Below, piece by piece: positions 27,078 through 34,618 of a stretch of DNA of 41,339 nucleotides. The translations under genes were made by a program, and so were the position numbers. Numbering within the stretch: the stretch's first letter is position 1; the number at the start of each line of letters is the position of its first letter. The notes beneath the pieces were generated by a model. That model was not told the origin of the DNA, did no database searches, and saw nothing but the letters and a program-made list of their open reading frames with translations. Source of the stretch: JBFILW01 sp041612005 (lineage in GTDB: Bacteria; Gemmatimonadota; Gemmatimonadetes; Palauibacterales; Palauibacteraceae); NCBI GenBank assembly GCA_041612005.1, contig JBFILW010000003.1, forward strand, positions 1 through 41,339, given 5' to 3'.

Positions 27078-27107
27078 CGCGGCCGATTCATGCAACGACG
27101 CCGCCGC
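27078..27107 (+). repeat. Island repeat, copy C (short)
   Basis: Thirty bases matching copy A (20232-20261) at 28 positions and containing the shared core with one change (GCGGCCGATTCATGCAAC). It lies 13 bases beyond the 3' end of the conjugation operon, in the same orientation as copies A and B. The left half of the repeat (the foldable part) is absent here. Confidence 0.65.
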
Positions 27108-27120
27108 GGCATCCGACGGC

Positions 27121-27927
27121 CTAGCCCGGGCGTATCTTCACCGGCCGCATCAGCCCGTCGGCGATGTCAAAGCAGACCTCAGAGTAGTGCAGCTCGTCGC
27201 AGAGGCACAGCCACAGCGTGTTCAGGATCGCGCTCGCCGCCATCAGATTGGCGAACAGGATCTGCGGGGCCGAGCCCGCGGCAGCCTCGACGCAGCTCAG
27301 CTCGCCGGGCGCCCTGTCGGCGGGCTCGCGGATCTCGGCGTGGTACCGGGACAGCGAGGGTGTGATGTCGACGCCATCGCGGCGGACGTATACCTGGCAG
27401 CCGCCGTAGGTGCCCCGCAGCAGCGTGCCGTCGGCGCGTTCCTCGATGCCATCGTTGCCGCCCGAGATCAGGCAGACGTCGCGCAAGTGCTCCGCGCAAT
27501 AGTCGGTCACCAGCTTGCGGGTGGCATGATTGTCGACGGCGAGCACGACGGTCTCACCGTCGTGAACGAGCCGCTCGATGTTCGATTCGGTGACGTGCTC
27601 CTCGATCGCGGCGATGGTGAGGGTCGACCCGGCCAGGAAACCGAGCAGCTCGTCGCGCGTGACCGCGGCCTTGTTGGCGTAGGTATCGAATACCATGCGC
27701 CCGGCATTGCCGGGCTCGAATGCGTCGCCGTCGACGAGCACGAAGCGGGCGGGCTGGCCGAGGGACGCCAGGAACAGGGCGCCGTAGCGGGCGACGATGC
27801 CACCCACGCCGCCAATGCCGAAGAGCTTGACCGTGCTGCCCGCCGCGAGGTACGGCACGAGCGCCGTGCCACGAGCGCGCTCGGTCACCGCGTCGCCGGC
27901 TCGCGGGCCGATGATGGGTGTCGTCAT
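27121..27927 (-). CDS. ThiF-type E1-like adenylyltransferase of module B (PRTRC ThiF-like)
   Basis: Predicted activator of the module B ubiquitin-like protein. Using ATP, it adenylates the Ubl C-terminal glycine. The 268-residue Rossmann protein has the nucleotide loop GIGGVGG (37-43), the strand-end acids in LVDGD (64-68), the following N74/R77 of the E1 core (EPGNAGRM) and AVDNHATR (131-137). Candidate thioester cysteines are C144, C152 and C176 and the later ELSC; I cannot choose. No separate second-cysteine domain or zinc ribbon is seen, so it is a minimal ThiF like those of PRTRC cassettes. The start overlaps the stop of the JAMM gene (TGATG), so they are coupled. Last gene of the 11-gene operon. 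Confidence 0.88.
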   Translation of the reverse strand: MTTPIIGPRAGDAVTERARGTALVPYLAAGSTVKLFGIGGVGGIVARYGALFLASLGQPARFVLVDGDAFEPGNAGRMVFDTYANKAAVTRDELLGFLAGSTLTIAAIEEHVTESNIERLVHDGETVVLAVDNHATRKLVTDYCAEHLRDVCLISGGNDGIEERADGTLLRGTYGGCQVYVRRDGVDITPSLSRYHAEIREPADRAPGELSCVEAAAGSAPQILFANLMAASAILNTLWLCLCDELHYSEVCFDIADGLMRPVKIRPG

Positions 27928-28688
27928 CAGTTCACTCCGTTGACGGGACCGGCGCCCGGGTACGGACCGTAGGCCGGATAGGCGGCCTGCTCGTGCTCGA
28001 GATCGATCGTGACGCACTCGAGCCAGGCTTGCGGAAAATCGGCGCTCCGGCGCTCGTAGGCCGCCATCGCCGCGCCGGGCTCGACCGTGAATCGCACGCC
28101 GTCGACGACGAACTCGCAGTGGAACTCCGGCGGCTCCTCGTCGATCCGCCCGACCACGATGTGCAGCCCGGCGCGGTAGGCTTCGTCCTCCTGATCGGTG
28201 TGCGACGCGTAAGCCGCGCCGTCGCCATGGCTGTGAATGGTGCCGATCGGGCTCTGCCCGGGGCCGAGGTCGTCACCGAGATCGTAGTGCACGTCGAGCG
28301 GATGGCGCCGCCCGGTCCAGCCCTCGCGCACCGTCGCGCGCTGCGCCGGGACGTGCACCTCGATGCGCCCCGCTTCCCGGTCCCAGACGAGCACCGCGGC
28401 GGCCTCGGCGCGGTGGCGTTCGAAGACCTCGTCGAAGAACCCGACGAGGCGCTCGATATCCGGCTGGGGGATCTGCGGGTAGTGCAGCCGCACCGTCTGG
28501 TCGTGCGGGGCGAGCTCGGTGGGCCAGGTGCGCGCACTTACGCAGCTCGAGAACAGCGGGTGGTTGCGACACAGGAACAGACCGTTCGAGCCAAGCACGT
28601 AGTAGACCGGCGCGTCCTCCGGCAATGGCATGTCGGCAGTCGTCTTGACGTAGATGGGCGTGACCAGGTTCTCGTCGGGGTGTCTCAT
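27927..28688 (-). CDS. JAMM/Mov34 deubiquitinase-like peptidase of module B (PRTRC protein A-like)
   Basis: Predicted zinc peptidase that trims or removes the module B Ubl. The JAMM signature is H152-S-H154-x7-S162-x2-D165 (IHSHGDG, then SHTDQED), with E95 before strand 2 as the likely catalytic acid. The N-terminal 90 residues (VYYVLGSNGLFLCRNHPLFSSCV) form an extra domain as in PRTRC protein A. Start ATG 28688 overlaps the stop of the preceding E2-like gene by four bases. The Ubl two genes upstream carries a tail after its GEKG, so processing by this enzyme is the natural prediction. Ends with a glycine/proline-rich tail (YPAYGPYPGAGP). Confidence 0.88.
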   Translation of the reverse strand: MRHPDENLVTPIYVKTTADMPLPEDAPVYYVLGSNGLFLCRNHPLFSSCVSARTWPTELAPHDQTVRLHYPQIPQPDIERLVGFFDEVFERHRAEAAAVLVWDREAGRIEVHVPAQRATVREGWTGRRHPLDVHYDLGDDLGPGQSPIGTIHSHGDGAAYASHTDQEDEAYRAGLHIVVGRIDEEPPEFHCEFVVDGVRFTVEPGAAMAAYERRSADFPQAWLECVTIDLEHEQAAYPAYGPYPGAGPVNGVN

Positions 28689-29533
28689 CGGGGCACCTGC
28701 TGCGGCTGTTTCCCGTGGTTGAACACGAGCCGGGCGATGTCGCTCGCGCACGCGACGCGCGGATTCTCGCCCGCCCGGCACTCGGCGATCCGCGCCGCCA
28801 TCTGTCGGACGCTCAGCTCGACCGGCAGCCACGGCACCTCGAGCACGAACAGGGGCGCCGCTCGCGTCGCGTCTTCCCACGCCTCGATGGTGGCCACGCG
28901 CGGATCCACGCCCCGAGACTCGCTGAACCAGCTGGTGAGCTCGTGGTGCTCGCTGCTGTAATTGAAGCCGGTCTCGAAAAGGCAGCTGAGCAGCGCCTGC
29001 AACGCGCAGCGCATGCGCTCGCCGTTGTCCCGGGTCGCCTGGAGCTTCTCGAAGTCCAGGTGCTGGGTGCAGATCCACGACAGCGGTCTGTTCCGCCTGT
29101 CGGGCCCGAACTTCGAGCAGTTGAGCAGGGCCGGGTAGCACAGCGCATCGTCGAGGCTCTGCATCGGCTCGTTTCGAAAGAAGCACTCGTTGGCGCCGGT
29201 GAGCTGTGGCCGCCCGCGCCGGTCGGCCGCGAAGACGGCGAACACGATCACGTAAGGCAGTGCGATGGTCACGTCGCGGTAAGTCGTGCCCTTGCCGTAG
29301 GGCGCCGGCGAGTCCTCGGCGATCCAGCGCAGGCGGTGCACCCGGGGCGATGTCTGGTGCACCCACACGGTCAGCGGGCCGCTGCGGAACTCGCGCTTGA
29401 GCCCGTCGGGGTACACGGCGTCGAGCGGGCGCGGCGAGAGCAGCTCCACCAGGCGCTCGACCTCGAGCGAGGCCGTCTGGCCCTCGGGCGAGGTCGCAAT
29501 CACCTGCGAGTGATCGATGGTGACGGTTTCCAC
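28685..29533 (-). CDS. E2-like conjugating protein of module B (PRTRC protein B-like)
   Basis: A 282-residue protein with a conserved core GKGTTYRDVTIALPYVIVFAVF (80-101), then NECFFRNEPMQSLDDALCYPALLNCSKF and LSWICTQHLD. Its position between Ubl and JAMM and this pattern match the prokaryotic E2-like proteins of PRTRC-type operons. C132, C139 and C155 are candidates for the Ubl-thioester cysteine; the first two lie on the segment after the central strands, where E2 cysteines occur. It starts with a GTG preceded by GAGGT, seven bases after the Ubl gene. The E2 assignment rests on context and pattern memory, so function is less certain than for the E1 and JAMM. Confidence 0.72.
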   Translation of the reverse strand: METVTIDHSQVIATSPEGQTASLEVERLVELLSPRPLDAVYPDGLKREFRSGPLTVWVHQTSPRVHRLRWIAEDSPAPYGKGTTYRDVTIALPYVIVFAVFAADRRGRPQLTGANECFFRNEPMQSLDDALCYPALLNCSKFGPDRRNRPLSWICTQHLDFEKLQATRDNGERMRCALQALLSCLFETGFNYSSEHHELTSWFSESRGVDPRVATIEAWEDATRAAPLFVLEVPWLPVELSVRQMAARIAECRAGENPRVACASDIARLVFNHGKQPQQVPR

Positions 29534-29539
29534 GCCCGG

Positions 29540-29866
29540 CTACCTCAGGCAGTGCGCCCGGCTCGGGTCGCCCTTCTCGCCGGCACGCATGACGAAGGAA
29601 AGCGTCTGACCGACGCGGATCCGCGTACTCTCGTCGACCGGATCGCCGTCGAGGATGGCCTGGCTGGCCGGGCCGATGTCGAACCGGTCCTGGTAGCGCT
29701 CGCGCACCGCCTGCACGGTCATCCCGGCGACCGGCAAGGTTTCGGCATAAGGGCCGTGCGTCACGGTGGCGACGCCCGCGGGCGCCGCGTCGGCGGCCAG
29801 CGAATCCCCAAGCCCAGCGGGCCCCGACAGGGTGTCCAGAGTTGGCCGCAATTCGCGCTCGCTCAT
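29540..29866 (-). CDS. Ubiquitin-like protein of module B with cleavable tail (PRTRC protein C-like)
   Basis: A 108-residue protein whose residues 32-99 form a beta-grasp ubiquitin-like domain: strand VATVTHG, ETLPVAGMTVQAVRERYQDRF helix, ILDGDPVDESTRIRVGQ and last strand TLSFVMRAGEKG. The motif AGEKG (95-99) matches the processed end known for this Ubl type. Nine more residues (DPSRAHCLR) follow it, so maturation by the JAMM peptidase is expected before conjugation. The first 30 residues are flexible. ATG 29866 is preceded by GAGGAG. It lies 41 bases after the AAA ATPase gene, the largest gap in the operon. Confidence 0.85.
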   Translation of the reverse strand: MSERELRPTLDTLSGPAGLGDSLAADAAPAGVATVTHGPYAETLPVAGMTVQAVRERYQDRFDIGPASQAILDGDPVDESTRIRVGQTLSFVMRAGEKGDPSRAHCLR

Positions 29867-29907
29867 GGTGCTGCTCCTCGGTGCTATCTGCTTCTCGCCG
29901 CCCGTGC

Positions 29908-31653
29908 TCAGGCGACCCGTTCGATCTCGTAGGGCTGGACCGCGCGCGGGGCGGGTCGGTGCAGGCTCGCAACGCGCACCCCGTCGGGGAGATCGAGATA
30001 CTGGTGGGCGTTGGCCTCGGTGAGCTGGTCGACCGTGGCGCGCGCCACCGCCTCGATCGCGCCGAGCAGCGTTGCCCGGTCGAGTGTCGCGGGTGCGTTG
30101 TCCGCCGCCTCGCGCAGGCAGCCGGCCTCCGCGGCGCGCTGCACGGCGAGGTCGATGTGCGCCGCGGTCAGGAAATCGGCGACCGACTTCGCGACCCGCG
30201 AGGTCGAACCCGCGAACGTGAGCTCGATGAGCGGCTGCCGGGCGTGCGCAGGCCCATGCACCCAGCTCGACACCTCGGCGACCAGCCGCTGGCGGGCCTC
30301 CGGCTCCGTCTCGCCAGGCTCACACGCGATCGGCCGGCCGACGAGCTGCTTGTCGAGCACGGGCATGAACTCGCGGCGCGTGAGGCGCCCGAACCGCTCG
30401 ACGGATCCCCCGACGCGGCGCAGGAACGCCGGGTCGACGAGGTGGGCGACGTTGGTCGTCGCGACGAAGAGGATCAGGCGATCACTGACGCACGCGTGCG
30501 TCGCGTCGAGCCGCTGCAACATCGTCGTCAGGATGCGGTCGTGGACCGGCTCCCCGCCGCGCCCGCGGGCGACCCCGTCGGCTTCCTCGAGGATCACGAG
30601 CACCGGCAGCCGAAAGCGGCGGCCGTCACCCGTCACGAACTCTTCGTCGGCCAGCTGCTCCATCTCATCGAAGAACCGGGCCAGGTTCTTGTCCGAATCG
30701 CCGAGCCACTTGCTGAGGAACTCTGCCGGGCGCAGCCGCATCACGCGCGGCGGCAGCGCTTCGACCGGCACCCCGGTGTGCTCCGACATGAGCTCGTAGA
30801 GCCCCCGCCACAGGGCGAGGATGCTGAAGCTCTTGCCCGAGCCGCTGACGCCTGCGAGCAGCCGCGTGACGCTCCGGCGGAGCCGCCAGCGCCGGCGGAG
30901 CCCCGGATTCTCGAGCTCCTGGCGGACGATGGCGAGCAGCTCCGCGATGTAGGGTGGCGGCGCGCCGAGGTCCCGCGCGGCGTCGACCTCCGGCACCGGC
31001 ACGCGCGCCAGGAAGCGGTAGTGTGAATGCCCGTCGGCAGGCGGCAGCGCGTCGAACGCCATCATTTGCCGCGGGCTCACCAGCAGTGTGGCGCCGGGCG
31101 CGACGTCTCCGGCCTCGATGCGCCGGGTGAGCGCGGCGGCGGCAAAGTAGACGGCCCGCGCGTCGCCGCGCCCCGTCACCTCCACGCGGCCGCCGTCGAG
31201 CACGAGTTCCAGGCGGGCTTCCTCACCGGTCTCGGGCGGCGCCGGATCGCGGAACAGGAGCGCCTTGCCGCTGGTCTCCAGGAACACCGTGTCCCCGCGC
31301 TGCAGGAGATCGGCCAGCGCCCGGTCCGGGATCGGGACGGACGCCGAAGAGCCGTCGTCCAGCAGCACCCTGGCGCGCGGCGCGCCGCCGTCCGCCTGGT
31401 GCAGCGCCAGGAAGATCGCCGTGCGCAGCGCCCCCCGCTCGAGATCCTGTCGCACGGCCTCCAGCTCGGCGAGCTTCACCTCGTAGTTCGCGGCGCTGTT
31501 TCCCGCGGCGGCGGCCTCGAGCACCTTCGCGATGACGCTGGATGACGCCTCGCTGTCGTCCATGCACAGCTGCGCGAGTAGCTGCTTGCGGTGCCCGGCG
31601 GGCACGTCGGCGTCGGTGAGCACGCTCAACATCTTGTCTTTTCGTCTGGCCAT
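29908..31653 (-). CDS. AAA ATPase of proteasomal-ATPase/Mpa-like layout (predicted unfoldase)
   Basis: A 581-residue protein built like proteasome-associated ATPases. An N-terminal helical/coiled segment (54-75) is followed by an OB-like beta domain (95-215) and one AAA module. Walker A is GVSGSGKS (268-275), Walker B VLVILEEAD (351-359), sensor 1 ATTN (398-401) and the Arg finger is in DPAFLRRVG (407-415). The C terminus ends YEIERVA, not the HbYX motif used to dock on 20S proteasomes, and no proteasome genes are nearby. It probably unfolds or remodels Ubl-tagged proteins, perhaps with a cellular protease. ATG 31653 is preceded by GGAGGGG and lies two bases after the JAMM gene of module A. 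Confidence 0.85.
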   Translation of the reverse strand: MARRKDKMLSVLTDADVPAGHRKQLLAQLCMDDSEASSSVIAKVLEAAAAGNSAANYEVKLAELEAVRQDLERGALRTAIFLALHQADGGAPRARVLLDDGSSASVPIPDRALADLLQRGDTVFLETSGKALLFRDPAPPETGEEARLELVLDGGRVEVTGRGDARAVYFAAAALTRRIEAGDVAPGATLLVSPRQMMAFDALPPADGHSHYRFLARVPVPEVDAARDLGAPPPYIAELLAIVRQELENPGLRRRWRLRRSVTRLLAGVSGSGKSFSILALWRGLYELMSEHTGVPVEALPPRVMRLRPAEFLSKWLGDSDKNLARFFDEMEQLADEEFVTGDGRRFRLPVLVILEEADGVARGRGGEPVHDRILTTMLQRLDATHACVSDRLILFVATTNVAHLVDPAFLRRVGGSVERFGRLTRREFMPVLDKQLVGRPIACEPGETEPEARQRLVAEVSSWVHGPAHARQPLIELTFAGSTSRVAKSVADFLTAAHIDLAVQRAAEAGCLREAADNAPATLDRATLLGAIEAVARATVDQLTEANAHQYLDLPDGVRVASLHRPAPRAVQPYEIERVA

Positions 31654-31655
31654 CG

Positions 31656-32780
31656 TCAGCACCCCTCCGGGTCGAAGTCTTCGAGCACGTGGTACCCGCG
31701 TTCGAGCAGCCGCCCGTCGCGCAGCCCGAACAATCCCTGGTCGCGCTCGTGCCGCGCGTTCAGCCCGAAGATATGGCAGAGCTGCCAGGGCTGACGGCGG
31801 AACACGGCCCGGTTCCAGTTCCAGTCGTCGAGGGAAACGAACACGGAGCTCCGCGTGCACACGGTGCGTCTTGCGCAGTCCGGGCAGGGCGGCGCACCGT
31901 CGGCGGGAATGAAGTTGTGGCCGTGGCACTGGCCGACGATACGCAGACCGCGGGTCGCGGCGTGACGCTGCCTCGCCTCCATCACGGCTCGGATGCGCGT
32001 CCAGGTGCGTGCGGAGAAGGCAAGCGAGTAGGCGGTCTGATCCGCGTCCTGCGCCTCGAGCACCTCGACCACGACGGCGAAGAAATCGCCGCTCACGGGA
32101 CAGCTGCACAGGAAACCGACGAGCACCCCGCCGGTCTCGACGGGTGGGTGATGTTCGGCGCCGCGGCGCGCGCAGCGCTCCGCGGCGGCAAGGGCCGCGG
32201 CGGTGTAGAAGACGCCGTACGGGCTCGGCGTGGCGGCCGCGGGGCCGACCGGCCTGGCACGGCGAAGGAGCGGCGCGAGCTCGATCGCGAGCGGTTCCAA
32301 TGGTCGCGTCTGCACCTCGGGCAGGCTCACGTCGAGCGGCCTACCTGCACCGGCGCCCGCTGCTTCGTCGCACGCGATGTGGTAATAGAAGACGTCTCTC
32401 GCCTGCAGTTTCCCCTCGCCGGCCATGCGCTCGGCGGCACGCCGCGCAACGTGCTCGAGGCTGAACACGGAAAAGCGACGCTGCACGGTGCGCCCGTCTG
32501 CCCCGGGCGACTCCAGGAAGTAGCCCGTGCATGCCTGCCCGGAACCGGCGCGCTCCGGCCGCAGCCGGACCGGCACCTCATCGAGCGCGGTCCCGGTGTC
32601 GCCGTTGCGCAGCGACTCTTCGAGCCACAACTCGCTGACCGCGTCGACCAGGTCGCTCGGGCCGACCGGCTCGCGCGCCAGCTCGGGGCCGTCCTGCGCG
32701 AGGCGGAGCACGATCGCGAGCAGGGGCGAGGCGGCGCGCTCCGCGCCGCCTCGTGCGCCGATGGTGCCGGGTTGCGTCAC
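31656..32780 (-). CDS. JAMM-type peptidase with zinc insertion, module A
   Basis: A 374-residue protein. The C-terminal half is a JAB1/MPN metalloprotease: E215 in VETGGVLVGF, H286-G-H288 in VGQCHGHNF and the closing S316-x2-D319 in VFVSLDD. Between the histidines and the Asp lies an insertion with C299, C302 and C308 (PPCPDCARRTVC), which could bind a structural zinc with C285 or a histidine. The N-terminal 180 residues form a separate domain of unknown fold containing the conserved-looking YYHIACDEAAG. It starts with a GTG just after the Ubl stop, without an obvious ribosome-binding site, implying coupling. It should cleave or remove the module A Ubl. Confidence 0.8.
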   Translation of the reverse strand: MTQPGTIGARGGAERAASPLLAIVLRLAQDGPELAREPVGPSDLVDAVSELWLEESLRNGDTGTALDEVPVRLRPERAGSGQACTGYFLESPGADGRTVQRRFSVFSLEHVARRAAERMAGEGKLQARDVFYYHIACDEAAGAGAGRPLDVSLPEVQTRPLEPLAIELAPLLRRARPVGPAAATPSPYGVFYTAAALAAAERCARRGAEHHPPVETGGVLVGFLCSCPVSGDFFAVVVEVLEAQDADQTAYSLAFSARTWTRIRAVMEARQRHAATRGLRIVGQCHGHNFIPADGAPPCPDCARRTVCTRSSVFVSLDDWNWNRAVFRRQPWQLCHIFGLNARHERDQGLFGLRDGRLLERGYHVLEDFDPEGC

Positions 32781-32786
32781 GGCGGA

Positions 32787-33077
32787 TCAGCCGAGATGGG
32801 TCCGCGGCGTAATCGCGACCCGGGCGTCCGGGACGATCTGATCGCCGATGGCCACGTCGTCGTCCAGGTAGACGCTGGTCGACTCGTCGCGCAGCGCCCA
32901 CGGCACGTTGTCGGGCAACGACATCCGGTCGGCGACCGTGCGTGCCACGGCGGATGCCGGCAGGCTCGACTGCAGGTCCCCGACCTCGAGCTCGTTGGTG
33001 CCGGTCACGTCGGTGGCGATGAAGCGGAAGGCGTCCTGTGCGCCCGGTCCGGCGGCGGTCGTGTCGAGTGCGGTCAT
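32787..33077 (-). CDS. Ubiquitin-like protein of module A ending in glycine
   Basis: A 96-residue beta-grasp protein of EsaB/YukD-like type: FRFIATDVTGTNELEVGDL, a helix region (ASAVARTVADRMSLP), WALRDESTSVYLDDD, IGDQIVPDARVAITPRTHLG. It ends exactly at the diglycine-position glycine (HLG), so unlike the module B Ubl it needs no trimming before activation. This end and the preceding LDDDVAIGDQ pattern match Ubls encoded beside E1/E2/JAMM genes. The ATG at 33077 was chosen because the fold starts here; the longer open frame adds unrelated residues. It lies between the unknown protein and the zinc JAMM gene. Confidence 0.82.
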   Translation of the reverse strand: MTALDTTAAGPGAQDAFRFIATDVTGTNELEVGDLQSSLPASAVARTVADRMSLPDNVPWALRDESTSVYLDDDVAIGDQIVPDARVAITPRTHLG

Positions 33078-33108
33078 CTTGTGTACTCCTGTATTGTCGG
33101 CCCGGGCA

Positions 33109-33918
33109 CTATGCCCAGCCGGGTTGAAGCGTGGCGTCCGCGCATGCATGCGTGACGTCCACGAGAAACTGAACGGGCTCGAGCACCCAGGCGACCACCC
33201 AGCGCAAGGCGTCGACCGCGATCGGCAGAAGGGCCTCGAGCACCGGCGGCGGGGCGCCCGTGAGATCGATCTCCGCCCGGATGCCCCCGTCCACGAGCCC
33301 GACGCGAGCCAGGCGCCACCGCGACTGGGCGTCGGTCAGGACCCGGCCGAGCCATGCCCGCCGCCCGGCGTCGAGGCCATCGGGGCAGGGGGCGACGGGG
33401 AACTCGACGGCGAGCCGCTGCCGTGAGTGAACGAGCCTGCCTTGCCGCGCAAGGCCGCTGGCACGGACGGTCAGGGCGTCGTCGGGGAGCCACCCCCGAA
33501 CCGTTTCCAGCGGCGGCGGGGACCAATCGCCGAATGCGACTCTTCCCGGGGCGACGCTTCCCGGGCGGGTGGCGCGCGCCCACGCGACGACATCGGCGAA
33601 CACGTTCTGGCCGCCGTCGTCGGCCCGCATGGCGTTGCCGACCCGCAGCGAAGCGAGGGGCACCTCGAAGACGCTGCGCGAGCGCTGCAGGCCCCGCTCG
33701 GCCAACCAGCGCCACAGTCCGGGCTCACCGAGATGGGCGTGCAGTGGCGAGCTGACCACCTGCGAGCACTTCGGCTCGAGAACGGCCCAGCCGGCGGCGA
33801 CGATGAGCCTCATGTCGTCCGACTCGTAGCCGCCCCGGGCGCGGCAGGGTCGAAACCCGATTGTCGCCAGATCTCCGAGCCGGGCATCGGGGGCCGGTGC
33901 GGCCGCAGCCGGGTTCAA
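33109..33918 (-). CDS. Unknown protein in the Ubl operon
   Basis: A 269-residue protein with no family I recognise. It starts with a TTG overlapping the stop of the E2 gene (TTGA) with AGGGAG seven bases upstream. An internal ATG near 33812 is an alternative. It has a mixed alpha/beta pattern with conserved-looking stretches GFRPCRARGGYESDDMRLIVAAGWAVLEP (seen around 30-58) and ARVGLVDGGIRAEIDLTGAPP, and a hydrophobic C terminus (LRWVVAWVLEPVQFLVDV) that is probably a buried helix or membrane-associated. One cysteine, in FRPCRA, lies near the N terminus. Its fixed place between E2 and Ubl suggests an accessory or target-recognition role, which is inference. Confidence 0.7.
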   Translation of the reverse strand: MNPAAAAPAPDARLGDLATIGFRPCRARGGYESDDMRLIVAAGWAVLEPKCSQVVSSPLHAHLGEPGLWRWLAERGLQRSRSVFEVPLASLRVGNAMRADDGGQNVFADVVAWARATRPGSVAPGRVAFGDWSPPPLETVRGWLPDDALTVRASGLARQGRLVHSRQRLAVEFPVAPCPDGLDAGRRAWLGRVLTDAQSRWRLARVGLVDGGIRAEIDLTGAPPPVLEALLPIAVDALRWVVAWVLEPVQFLVDVTHACADATLQPGWA

Positions 33919-34604
33919 CGCCGCGCTCCCTGCTCGTGCTCCGGATCGGCGAGGAATGGCGCCCGACTGAGCGGTATCCGCCCGGGGTTGTGCTGCCACC
34001 ACCTGGCCGCCTCGACGTTCAGGACGCCGGCGGCGTCGGCTGCGTCGATCTGAAACGTCTGCATCGAGAGCGCGGCGTAGGCCATCAGGATCAGCTCCTT
34101 GACCCGCACGCCGGCGGGCAGCGTGTCGCCAAGGCACAGGCGCTGGACGGGTGGCGCGGAAACCTGTGCGTGCCACACGGGCTGCGGGCTCAGGATCGTG
34201 ATGAACGCGTAGCCGGGCTGCGCCTCGAGCAGGGCGGCGAGTGGATAGCACAGGCCGAGCACCGCGCCGCCGACGATCTCGATGTCGCCGTCGCCCGGCT
34301 CCCGCGTCGCCACCGGCACCCGCAGCTCGCAGAGCGCCTTGAGCTCGTCCCCGAGTGAGAGCTGATGGACCGTCAGCCGGCGCGGCGCCCGCTCACAGAG
34401 CGCCAGCAGCTCCCTGGCTTCGGCCGACTTGCGCCTCACCCAGAAGCTCGAGCCGGCGGCGCTCGCGCAGGCCACGCCGAGCAGACGCCGATTGCGCGGG
34501 CTGAGGCGCTGGCGGCCCAGCCCGACGAGCCCGTCGGGATGGCGGACCTCGCCCTTCGCGGGCGTGCGGCGTCTCACTTCGTTCGCTTCGTGTCCGGATC
34601 GCAT
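33915..34604 (-). CDS. E2-like Ubl-conjugating enzyme of module A
   Basis: A 229-residue protein whose C-terminal half fits the UBC fold: strands around GYAFITILSPQPVWHAQVS (131-149), then the active-site region PPVQRLC157LGDTLPAGVRVKELI and helices ending ALSMQTFQIDAADAAGVLNVEAARWW. In E2 enzymes the thioester cysteine follows an HPN-like turn and precedes a helix; WHAQVS and LC157LG occupy these places. The N-terminal half is a basic region followed by a strand-rich stretch. ATG 34604 has GGAGG seven bases upstream. It follows the E1 gene by 14 bases and overlaps the next gene. Good E2 candidate, with C157 as predicted thioester site. Confidence 0.8.
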   Translation of the reverse strand: MRSGHEANEVRRRTPAKGEVRHPDGLVGLGRQRLSPRNRRLLGVACASAAGSSFWVRRKSAEARELLALCERAPRRLTVHQLSLGDELKALCELRVPVATREPGDGDIEIVGGAVLGLCYPLAALLEAQPGYAFITILSPQPVWHAQVSAPPVQRLCLGDTLPAGVRVKELILMAYAALSMQTFQIDAADAAGVLNVEAARWWQHNPGRIPLSRAPFLADPEHEQGARR

Positions 34605-34618
34605 GATTGACCTCCATC

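Noticed and set aside
27121..29866. Complete PRTRC cassette
   Set aside because: Only the Ubl, E2-like, JAMM and ThiF parts are present; no ParB-like or other PRTRC genes are adjacent, so only resemblance is claimed.
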